Origin: Ktedonobacterales bacterium
GTDB lineage: Bacteria > Chloroflexota > Ktedonobacteria > Ktedonobacterales > JADMIN01
DNA length: 17,029 bases
Assembly: GCA_025450405.1 (NCBI GenBank)
Contig: JANWHL010000024.1
Span: 1-17,029, forward strand
Direction of reading: 5' to 3'
How positions within the stretch are numbered: the first letter of the stretch is position 1; every line of letters begins with the position of its first letter. The translations under genes and the position numbers were made by a program. The notes under the pieces were generated by a model, which had not been told where the DNA came from, did no database searches, and worked only from the letters and a program-made list of their open reading frames with translations. This document shows, one piece after another, positions 1 through 6,263 of this stretch.

Positions 1-276
1 CGCGGCTTTGCGCGCCGACTCCGATCGCGCCGAGGCTGGCCGCGCGGCCGACGCCTGCCCGCCCAACTCACCGCCACGCCGCGCCGGCTCGTGGTTCTCA
101 GCGTGGTTGCGCCCAGATCCACTCCGTTTGCCACCACCCGATGTCTTGTTCACCGTCGCCCACGCGCGGCGCTCGGCCTCATCCTCCGGCACTCCGCGCT
201 CCTCGTAGCCCTTCTCGACGTGCTCCGCCTGGCGCTTCTGCTTATCCGTGTACGCTGACTTGTCTCCGCGTGGCAT
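1..276 (-). CDS. Small basic stress / 'plasmid stabilization'-type protein (C-terminus cut off)
   Basis: The reading frame starts at ATG 276-274 behind a strong GGAGGAG ribosome binding site at 282-288 and runs off the left edge after 92 codons with no stop. The protein begins MPRGDKSAYTDKQKRQAEH, followed by EKGYEERGVPEDEAERRAWATVNK and a Gly/Ser/Lys-rich basic tail. From memory this N-terminus is typical of a small protein family in soil bacteria that databases often label 'plasmid stabilization protein'. That label has little experimental support, so I assign no biochemical role. The tail (about residues 67-92) has the pattern RRGGELGGQASA followed by Ser/Ala/Arg repeats, faintly like the Gly-Gly-repeat stress protein at 14209-14586. 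Family resemblance is fairly certain; function is unknown. Confidence 0.82.
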   Translation of the reverse strand, partial: MPRGDKSAYTDKQKRQAEHVEKGYEERGVPEDEAERRAWATVNKTSGGGKRSGSGRNHAENHEPARRGGELGGQASAARPASARSESARKAA

Positions 277-305
277 CGTCTCTCCTCCCGCCTGGCGCAT
301 TCAGC

Positions 306-328
306 TTGGTGCCCCCAATTGGCACCAA
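306..328. promoter_or_regulatory. Perfect inverted repeat upstream of the small stress gene
   Basis: TTGGTGCC at 306-313 is matched by GGCACCAA at 321-328, with a 7-base spacer. The inner CCAATTGG at 315-322 is itself a palindrome. The dyad ends 30 bases upstream of the ATG at 276, where an operator or a leader hairpin would sit. There is no T-run on either side, so it does not look like a terminator. The rest of 277-527 holds no convincing gene or promoter. Confidence 0.4.
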
Positions 329-527
329 CGGCGCATGCTCGCCCCAGCGCACCGCGGCGGCTTGACATACTGGCGCCTGGCTGGATGTTCCCGTGCGCAC
401 GTTTTGTACCCGCAATGCCGACACCGCGTCCACGGCGGTACCCGGGCCCGGCCGCGCGTCACCGCGGCCGCTTCAGAATAGCGCGCATCGGTCAGCAAGT
501 AGCCGCTGGGCATGACAGTAGCGCCCA

Positions 528-1997
528 CTAGCGGCTGAAGAACCGCTGCGTGAGCATGGCGATGAACACGCCCTCAATCACCAACCCGAAGATCGCCTCG
601 ATGGCCGTCACCACGCCCTGCGGGGTCGCCGCGCCGAAGCCCCCCGCGAAGACCCGACCATGAAAGGCCGTCACACTGAGCACGAGCGCCTCGATGCCCT
701 TGTGCCAGACGGCCGCGAGCGACGCCGCCGCGCCGGAGTGGCCCATCGCCGCGAAGGGCAATGGCCCTCCCTGAAAGGCGTAATACGCCCCGGCGAACGC
801 CAGCACGACGATCGCGTACGTGAAGACGATGCGCTTCATGCGATAGCCGTAGCCCGTCAGGAGCCAGAGAAACCACGAGAACAGCAGCGCGCCGACACTC
901 CCCCGTTCACCCTCCCGCACCCGCCGGCCGAGTAGGTCGGGCTGGCAGAGTTGCGCCCGATAGGCAAAGATGTCCGCCTCCTCATTCAGGCCCTGCCCGC
1001 GCAGCGTCACCGCCAGCTGCCGATTGGCGCGCACCGCGTCATGCATGTCCTCAGCGTCCACGGCCGGGCCAGACCCTCCCTGCCCCCGGCGCGCCATGAT
1101 CTCATCCCCAAGCCGCGCTCCGCGCCGCGCGAACTGATGGCTCCAGCTCACCGTGGCCAGATTCACATCGTTCCAGTGCGCGTCCACCACACGGACCGCG
1201 TCGCCCCCAACCGCCAGGACGGTGCCCTTGAGGATCGTCGCCGAATCGAAGAAGGCCTCTCGCAAGTTCGCGGCGTCGAGCCGCCGCGGAAACTCCGGTA
1301 TCCACGTACGAATCCGTGCTAGCTCCTCGTCGTCGGGGTGTCCCGCCACCAGTTGCGCCCCCTGGAGGTCCGCGCCTTCCAGGTGCGCCCTGCGAAACTT
1401 GGCGCCGCTCAACCGCTTGGTGCGCAGAACCGTCCCTTTGAGACACGCCAGCCGCATGTCTGCGCAGTCCAGCACCGCGAGCTTGAAATCCGCTCCACTC
1501 AAGTCCGCGAGGCTGAAGATAGCGCCCTCGCACCGCGCGCGCTGCGCGCGCGCGTCCTTGAGACTGGCTCCGCTCAAATTCGCGCCCGTGAGCACCGCAT
1601 CGTCCAGGTCCACACCGGCGAGTGTCGCCCTGTACAAATTGGCCCGCTCCAGACGCGTCCGTCGCAGATTCGCCCCGGCCAGGTCCGCGTCATCCAGTTG
1701 CGCCCTCGACAAGGTCATCCCCGAGAGGTCGATAGGATCACCGCCCTCCCGCAGAACGGCCCGACGCAGATCGAGGGCATCGGCCAGCGCCCCGCGCGCG
1801 CTTTTCCCGCGCGTGTCCGCGCCACGCGCTTCCGCCCCACGCGCGGCGCGGTCGGCGACCAGCCACTCCACGTCAGCGCGCGACAGTCGCTCGCCCGCGA
1901 ACGGCGGCGCCGCGTTCGCCGTCACATCGGCCTCTGCCTTCGCCTCCGCCAGCCGCCGCTCCAAGAATGCCTGACGCGATGCGTCGATGCCAGCCAC
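528..1997 (-). CDS. Pentapeptide-repeat protein with C-terminal ion-channel-like membrane domain
   Basis: This is a 489-residue protein starting at GTG 1997-1995; a GGAAAGGA stretch lies upstream at a somewhat long distance, so the start is moderately sure. Residues about 88-215 are pentapeptide repeats of A(D/N)LxxA type, for example DLAGANL, NLYRATL and ADLSGADF, which fold as a right-handed beta-helix. Residues 316-352 form a charged helical linker. The C-terminus has hydrophobic segments at about 367-385, 389-407 and 461-484, with a re-entrant-like stretch at 430-447. This is the two-helix-plus-pore-loop plan of Ion_trans_2 channels. The expected selectivity filter (TVGYG or TLGFG type) is absent; the matching position reads SVTAFHGRVF. 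A membrane-bound sensor or channel is likely, but conduction is unproven. The gene stands alone and is divergent from the Nudix gene. Confidence 0.85.
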   Translation of the reverse strand: MAGIDASRQAFLERRLAEAKAEADVTANAAPPFAGERLSRADVEWLVADRAARGAEARGADTRGKSARGALADALDLRRAVLREGGDPIDLSGMTLSRAQLDDADLAGANLRRTRLERANLYRATLAGVDLDDAVLTGANLSGASLKDARAQRARCEGAIFSLADLSGADFKLAVLDCADMRLACLKGTVLRTKRLSGAKFRRAHLEGADLQGAQLVAGHPDDEELARIRTWIPEFPRRLDAANLREAFFDSATILKGTVLAVGGDAVRVVDAHWNDVNLATVSWSHQFARRGARLGDEIMARRGQGGSGPAVDAEDMHDAVRANRQLAVTLRGQGLNEEADIFAYRAQLCQPDLLGRRVREGERGSVGALLFSWFLWLLTGYGYRMKRIVFTYAIVVLAFAGAYYAFQGGPLPFAAMGHSGAAASLAAVWHKGIEALVLSVTAFHGRVFAGGFGAATPQGVVTAIEAIFGLVIEGVFIAMLTQRFFSR

Positions 1998-2090
1998 CAG
2001 CCGGGGGTCCTTTCCAGCCGGCGGGGCGCTGCCACCGGCAGTCGCATGATCCCCCGCTCGCGGCGGCGAACCTCATCGGGCGCCGTCGCC

Positions 2091-2119
2091 ATTATAGCGG
2101 CCCCATTGTCCCGCCGCAA
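2091..2119 (-). promoter_or_regulatory. Sigma-70-type promoter of the pentapeptide-repeat gene
   Basis: On the minus strand TTGCGG (2119-2114) is followed, after exactly 17 bases, by a perfect TATAAT (2096-2091). Transcription would start near 2084, giving an untranslated leader of about 87 bases before the GTG at 1997. The -10 box matches fully and the -35 box matches three of six. No comparable promoter was found for the divergent Nudix gene within 1998-2278, which holds no other gene. Confidence 0.55.
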
Positions 2120-2278
2120 TCCTTGTGGTTTACTCTCCTGGGATTGGCGCGTGATATAGGCGCCGGGGTTTGGCGCGGGATGCCGCGCCCGCCGTCACGC
2201 CCCGCCGGCCGCTCGGGCCAGGACGCATGCGTTGGGAGAGCGGGCGCACGCTCCGCCCGCGGGGAAAGGGGGAGGCCA

Positions 2279-2833
2279 GTGTCCAGCGCACCAAATACCG
2301 TGCGCAACTCGCGCGTGATCTTCAAGGGACACATCGTCACACTGCGCGAAGACGAGGTGATCACCGAAGACGGGCGCATCAAGAAACGCGAGGTCGTCGA
2401 GCACGACCCGGTCGCGGTCATCGTTCCATACTTCGAGAAGACCGACGAAATCCTCCTCATCGAGCAGTTCCGCGACCCGGTACGCCGCACCCTCCTCGAA
2501 ATCCCAGCCGGCATCATCCGCGGCGACGAGGCGCCAGAACACGCCGCGCGCCGCGAGCTGACCGAAGAGACCGGCTACGAGGCCAGTTCCATGGACCTTC
2601 TGGGCGAGTACTACACCTCTCCCGGCTTCACCGACGAGCACTACCACCTCTACCTCGCCACCAAGCTCAAGCGTGTCTCCGGCATCCAGGACACCGACGA
2701 GGTGGCCGCCATCAAGAAGGTCAAGCGCGGCGAGCTCCTCTCGCTCATCCGCGGCGGGCACATTGTGGATGGCAAGACCATCACCGGCTACTTCTGGAGC
2801 GCCGACCACCTCGCCCACGCCAAAAAGCGCTAG
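2279..2833 (+). CDS. Nudix hydrolase, ADP-ribose pyrophosphatase type
   Basis: This is a 184-residue cytosolic enzyme expected to cleave ADP-ribose (or a related sugar nucleotide) to AMP and ribose 5-phosphate. The complete Nudix box lies at residues 78-100: G78, E84, R92-E93, E96-E97 and G99, matching GX5EX7REUXEEXGU. SPGF follows at 114-117, placing a proline 16 residues after the box glycine, as in ADP-ribose pyrophosphatases rather than MutT-type enzymes. The N-terminal strand region (VIFKGHIVTLREDEV) is also typical. I chose GTG 2279 because an AGGGGGAGG ribosome site ends a few bases upstream and the homology begins just after it. The frame stays open upstream to 1967, but that stretch is low-complexity and overlaps the neighbouring promoter. 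The gene is monocistronic and converges on the NurA group. Confidence 0.93.
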   Translation: MSSAPNTVRNSRVIFKGHIVTLREDEVITEDGRIKKREVVEHDPVAVIVPYFEKTDEILLIEQFRDPVRRTLLEIPAGIIRGDEAPEHAARRELTEETGYEASSMDLLGEYYTSPGFTDEHYHLYLATKLKRVSGIQDTDEVAAIKKVKRGELLSLIRGGHIVDGKTITGYFWSADHLAHAKKR

Positions 2834-2923
2834 CACGACGACCGCGAACCGGTCCAGGTGGGCACCTCCTCGCTCCTCTCGCTCCCCTCCCCCCCCTAGC
2901 CGCCGCGCGTCGCGGGCCGGACT

Positions 2924-2949
2924 CCCCTCCCCGTCGCAACGGGGAGGGG
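2924..2949. repeat. 11-bp GC-rich hairpin between convergent genes (possible bidirectional terminator or dispersed palindrome)
   Basis: CCCCTCCCCGT (2924-2934) pairs perfectly with ACGGGGAGGGG (2939-2949) around a 4-base loop. It lies 90 bases after the Nudix stop and 55 bases beyond the NurA stop, so it could end both transcripts. No T-run follows on either strand. The sequence, with its continuation TCGGGGGCGAGG, resembles short palindromic intergenic repeats seen in many copies in some GC-rich genomes. Confidence 0.55.
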
Positions 2950-2959
2950 TCGGGGGCGA

Positions 2960-2983
2960 GGACCCCACTGGGGGCTGGGGTCC
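2960..2983. repeat. Second GC-rich hairpin in the same intergenic gap
   Basis: GGACCCCA (2960-2967) pairs with TGGGGTCC (2976-2983) around an 8-base loop. It directly follows the 2924-2949 hairpin and lies 21 bases beyond the NurA stop codon. It probably belongs to the same repeat element or to a terminator for the minus-strand operon. Confidence 0.4.
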
Positions 2984-3003
2984 CCCCTGGGGCGAGGCCC
3001 CCT

Positions 3004-4347
3004 CTACACCCGCCGCCGGCTCTTGCTGAGCGCCTTGCGCGAAAAGCTCAGCCCCAGACCCTGGCGCTCGGCAAATTTCTGGAACTGCGCGTAGAACTGC
3101 GCACGGTCAGCCATCGAGATCACCGCCACGGCGTCGGCGGCCTCTAGCGGATATGGATAGCCATTGCCGGCGATGACCTCCGCCCGCACCGCGTCCATCA
3201 CGCGATCTAGGAGTCCCGCCTCCAGCACCCAGCGCGGAAACTCCAGCCGAACGGGTGGCCGGTCCAGCGCGGCCTGGAACGCGACAAAAGCAATCGCCTC
3301 ACCGTGGGCACCGTACGCCCCCAGCACATCGCCACGGGCCGAGAGAAACGCGGGACTGCGATCCCCCCACGCCAGCGCGTGGTGCCACAAGAGCGCGTCG
3401 TGCACACCGCGCGCCGCCGGCAAATCCGCCCCGGCCGCCGCCGCGCCAGCACGGGCGATCGTAGCGTCCCCCATCGGCAGGTGCCGCAGCATGCTCACGA
3501 CGTCGCGCGCATAGCTGGTGTCGATGTACGCCACCAGCGGAACGCGGCAGCGGGCCGACGCGTCCAGCAGCGCACGCGCCGTGTCAACGTACGCTTCGCG
3601 GTAGGCCGCCGCCATCTTGAGCGCGAACGAGACGATCAGGCTCCCGTCGAGAAAGCCCACGACCAGGCGCTCAGGCTCGGGCCGCGCCGCGTGGTGCTCC
3701 ATCCGCGCGATGAGCACCCGCGCCTCCAACTGAAAGCGGTGCAGGTGGACAATGGCCTGAGCTGGCACGGTTTCTTCGCCGCGCCGCCCCGCGTCGAGCG
3801 CCGTGCCCCCATCGTCCCCGTCCTCCCCATCGCTCCCGCCCCCGCGATCCGCGCCACCGCCGGGCCCGCGCAGCAGATCGTCCGGCGTCAGCACGGCCAC
3901 CTCGACATCCTTGATGTACGGGTCCGGTGGACGATGCGGATTCTCGAAGAGGCCCGCCTGCACGAGTGCCACGGGAATGGACGCGTCGCGCCAGGGCATG
4001 AGCTGACTGCCATCCACCGCGAACGTGGTGATCCCGCGCACACCCTCTGCCCAGGCACGGGCCGCCTCGTGGTGCGCGAACGCCTGGCCGAACGGCCGCA
4101 CGGGCACGCCAGCACCGCCGCCGGCGCGCCAGGCATCGTACTCGCCGGTGGGCACGGCACCGGCTGACTCCCCCTCCATCAGCCCAGCCTGGGTCGCGAC
4201 GACGGCCGCCGCCGACCGATAGCGCGCTCCCAGGCTCGCGAGCGCCTCGCGATACACCCCCAGGTCATGGTCAAATGTGCGCTGGTAGCCAGCGAAACGG
4301 GCGGCGCGCGCCTCCAGCTCGGCCAGCACCTTTTGCGTGTAGAGCAT
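3004..4347 (-). CDS. nurA: NurA-type DNA end-processing nuclease
   Basis: This 447-residue protein matches the NurA domain family, nucleases that resect DNA ends with the HerA helicase in archaea and some bacteria. Visible landmarks are FAVDGSQ (109-115), E209 in LHRFQLEAR, GFLDGSL (231-237), VAYIDTSY (272-279) and GNGYPYPLEAAD (394-405). These correspond to the family's acidic metal ligands and C-terminal Tyr motif. From memory, archaeal NurA carries His eight residues after that Tyr; counting from Y397, this position is D405. A Gly/Asp-rich insert (about 161-193) is probably a disordered loop. The start is ATG 4347, with GGAAGGA just upstream. It begins 38 bases after the stop of the TPR membrane gene, so the two are likely cotranscribed. 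No herA is in the window. Family is fairly sure; activity is inferred. Confidence 0.82.
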   Translation of the reverse strand: MLYTQKVLAELEARAARFAGYQRTFDHDLGVYREALASLGARYRSAAAVVATQAGLMEGESAGAVPTGEYDAWRAGGGAGVPVRPFGQAFAHHEAARAWAEGVRGITTFAVDGSQLMPWRDASIPVALVQAGLFENPHRPPDPYIKDVEVAVLTPDDLLRGPGGGADRGGGSDGEDGDDGGTALDAGRRGEETVPAQAIVHLHRFQLEARVLIARMEHHAARPEPERLVVGFLDGSLIVSFALKMAAAYREAYVDTARALLDASARCRVPLVAYIDTSYARDVVSMLRHLPMGDATIARAGAAAAGADLPAARGVHDALLWHHALAWGDRSPAFLSARGDVLGAYGAHGEAIAFVAFQAALDRPPVRLEFPRWVLEAGLLDRVMDAVRAEVIAGNGYPYPLEAADAVAVISMADRAQFYAQFQKFAERQGLGLSFSRKALSKSRRRV

Positions 4348-4385
4348 CGGTCCTTCCTCGCGCCGCCACTTGTTCCTGGCCGACC

Positions 4386-6071
4386 TCAGGCATAGCTGTA
4401 CTGGCCGAGGTCCAGCGGGCAAACCGGTCCAACGACAATGGTGTAGATGTTGTTGGTTTCGCGGTTGAGCCAGTAGACACCCGAGCCATCCGGCAGGAGG
4501 GCCGAGAGATTGTACTTGCCCTGCTTCACATGCGGAAAGACGAATGCTCCCGCATGCGCGACCGCGGCGTGGTAGTCCAACGAGAAATTGTATTCGCCGG
4601 GGCTGCCCGTCGCGCTTGCGGAGAGGTACATCGTCGGCTGGGGATTGGTGGGGTACGCCACCAGCACGCCAGACACCCGCGCTGGCGCGGCCAGCGCCGC
4701 CCGTGCCTTGCCGCCCTCGGGCGTATCGGCGTACTTGCCCGCCAGCGTCTGATACTCCTCCAAGGCGTCACCACACACGATCGTCAGATTCACTTGCGCC
4801 AGCGCATAGTACGCCTGGGCCGCACCGAGGTGAGCTTGTCGGGCGTACGGGCTTCCAGGAAACCGCTGCTCCACCTGCTCAAATTCGTAAATCGCCTCCG
4901 CGTAATCCTTCTGACTCAGCGAGCGCGTCCCGTCGTCGTAGCGCGCCCGCGCCTCGTCGTCCCGGGCCCGTTGCACCTCGTCCGTGGCGTTCGGGTACGT
5001 CGTGATCACGGTTTCAAAGCGCTGGATCGCGTCCGCGAAGTCGCCCTGGTGATACAGCGCGTCGCCCCATTCCACGTAGACCCGGGCGATGTCCTGACTA
5101 TCCGGCGCCTTCTGTCCCGCCAACTGGTATTCGTGAATCGCTCCGCTCCAGGCCCCCTGCCCCTCCAGCGTTCGCGCCTGAGCGAGATGCAGTGGCGCGG
5201 GCAACGCGAGTCCCAGCCCGCCCACGACCAACAGGATCAGCGCGGCCACGGGCCCCAGCGCGCTGGCGGTGGCGATCTGGCGCGGTCGTGCGGTGCGGAC
5301 AATGATGATGGCAAAGATGATGACGCCCGCCGTCAATCCAGCGGCACCCGCCGCGATGCCGGCCGCCGCCCAATCGCCCAGATCCAGCAGCACGGTGACG
5401 GCCGCGGCGACGCCCGCGAGAACCAATCCAGCCGCCAGGATCAGCACGGCGCTGCGCGTTGAGAGCCCACGTGTCAGCCTGCCGAACCACGAGCGACGCG
5501 GCGTGGCCGGCGCGATCGGCGGTTGCACCGCCATGCCCGGCTGCCACGGCATGCCCGGCTGCCACGGCATGCCCGGCTGCCACGGCATGCCCGGCTGCCA
5601 CGGCATGCCCGGCTGCCACGGCATGCCCGGCACCCCGTACAGGGGATACCCCGGCGCGCCGGGCATTCCAGGGGGATAGCCCGGCGCCGGAGGATAGCCG
5701 GATACCGGCGGATAAGCTGGCCCCGATGGATGCGCGCCATACCCCGGATAGCCCTGGTATCCTGGATACCCCTGGTACCCTGGATACCCCGGATACAGCG
5801 GCACCGACGGGTCGCCCGGCTGGAGCGGCGTCGAAGGCGTGCCCGAATATCCGGAATACCCCAGGCCGCCCGCATTCGCCTGATTCGCGTGATTCGCTGA
5901 ATAGGCGGGATAACCAGGAGTGCTCGATTCGCCGCCGATCTGTGCCCGCGGCGTGTCGGTCTGCCCCGGTGGCTCCTCCGGCGCTGATTGAGCGCCGGAG
6001 GGCCTGTTCCCTGAGCCCGCCGCGCGCTCCTCCCACCCGCGGCCGTCGTCGATGATGCGCTGTTCGTCCAT
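4386..6071 (-). CDS. Membrane-anchored TPR protein with Pro/Gly/Tyr-rich N-terminus (paralogue B)
   Basis: This is a 561-residue protein starting at ATG 6071, with GAGGG about 8 bases upstream. Residues 1-195 are low-complexity and probably disordered: YPGYPGYQ-type repeats at about 93-111, then five MPWQPG repeats (150-179). Hydrophobic helices lie at about 207-229, 234-258 and 270-291. Residues 295-460 are TPR-like (EYQLAG, GDFADAIQRFE, DYAEAIYEFEQV, ADTPEG). Residues 465-561 look like a small beta domain (YNFSLDY, FVFPHVKQGKYNLSALL). With a cytosolic N-terminus, three helices would put the TPR part outside the membrane. The only two cysteines, C433 and C551, both recur in the paralogue upstream, so a disulfide is plausible. 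Function is unknown; a scaffold or assembly factor in the envelope is a reasonable guess. nurA follows 38 bases later. Confidence 0.85.
   Translation of the reverse strand: MDEQRIIDDGRGWEERAAGSGNRPSGAQSAPEEPPGQTDTPRAQIGGESSTPGYPAYSANHANQANAGGLGYSGYSGTPSTPLQPGDPSVPLYPGYPGYQGYPGYQGYPGYGAHPSGPAYPPVSGYPPAPGYPPGMPGAPGYPLYGVPGMPWQPGMPWQPGMPWQPGMPWQPGMPWQPGMAVQPPIAPATPRRSWFGRLTRGLSTRSAVLILAAGLVLAGVAAAVTVLLDLGDWAAAGIAAGAAGLTAGVIIFAIIIVRTARPRQIATASALGPVAALILLVVGGLGLALPAPLHLAQARTLEGQGAWSGAIHEYQLAGQKAPDSQDIARVYVEWGDALYHQGDFADAIQRFETVITTYPNATDEVQRARDDEARARYDDGTRSLSQKDYAEAIYEFEQVEQRFPGSPYARQAHLGAAQAYYALAQVNLTIVCGDALEEYQTLAGKYADTPEGGKARAALAAPARVSGVLVAYPTNPQPTMYLSASATGSPGEYNFSLDYHAAVAHAGAFVFPHVKQGKYNLSALLPDGSGVYWLNRETNNIYTIVVGPVCPLDLGQYSYA
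5533..5631 (-). repeat. 18-bp in-frame tandem repeat (5.5 copies) encoding MPWQPG
   Basis: The plus-strand unit ATGCCCGGCTGCCACGGC occurs five times without a mismatch (5533-5622). A sixth partial copy matches for 9 bases. In the minus-strand gene it encodes MPWQPG five times at residues 150-179. Because the DNA is identical and not only the protein, the expansion is recent or kept uniform, and copy number probably varies between strains. Confidence 0.95.
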
Positions 6072-6204
6072 GTGTCTACCCTCATCCCACCATTCGCCGC
6101 TCGGGCCCAAAAATCTGTCTGGCCCGGCGGCGCGCGCCGCGTCCATCATGCGCGCCAGCGGCGTCCGTGTCGTGCCTCGGCCCGCGACCCGTGCCTGGCC
6201 GGTC

Positions 6205-6238
6205 TATTGCCAGATTCATTGTACGCCCACTGGCAATA
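6205..6238. promoter_or_regulatory. Inverted repeat and shared upstream element before paralogue B
   Basis: TATTGCCAG (6205-6213) and CTGGCAATA (6230-6238) form perfect 9-base arms around 16 bases. On the minus strand the outer arm supplies TTGCCAG and the spacer contains TACAATG (TACAAT at 6223-6218). The pattern TTGCCAG-N6-TACAATG is matched, with the same spacing, upstream of paralogue A at 8180-8198. It lies 147 bases before the ATG at 6071. TACAAT could serve as a -10 box, but no standard -35 lies 17 bases from it. The 6072-6263 gap holds no gene. A 14-bp palindrome GCGGCGCGCGCCGC sits at 6127-6140. Confidence 0.45.
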
Positions 6239-6263
6239 CCCCATCCGTTCACTACCCAGCGCG

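Noticed and set aside
362..390. Perfect TTGACA on the plus strand
   Set aside because: No -10 box lies at the right distance (ATGTTC at 17 bases) and no plus-strand gene follows.
1967..2278. N-terminal extension of the Nudix protein to 1967
   Set aside because: The stretch is Pro/Arg/Gly-rich, overlaps the start and promoter of the divergent gene, and a good ribosome site precedes GTG 2279.
5533..5631. CRISPR-like repeat array
   Set aside because: Units are directly adjacent with no spacers and keep the reading frame, so this is a coding tandem repeat.
5523..5900. Plus-strand open frames with HARLPR-type repeats opposite the MPWQPG repeats
   Set aside because: They are the complement of an 18-bp repeat in a real minus-strand gene. 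They lack a ribosome site and any plausible protein.
6082..6149. Upstream start of paralogue B at 6149
   Set aside because: ATG 6071 has GAGGG at a normal distance. The longer version adds an Ala/Arg-rich piece through a GC palindrome and has no ribosome site of its own.
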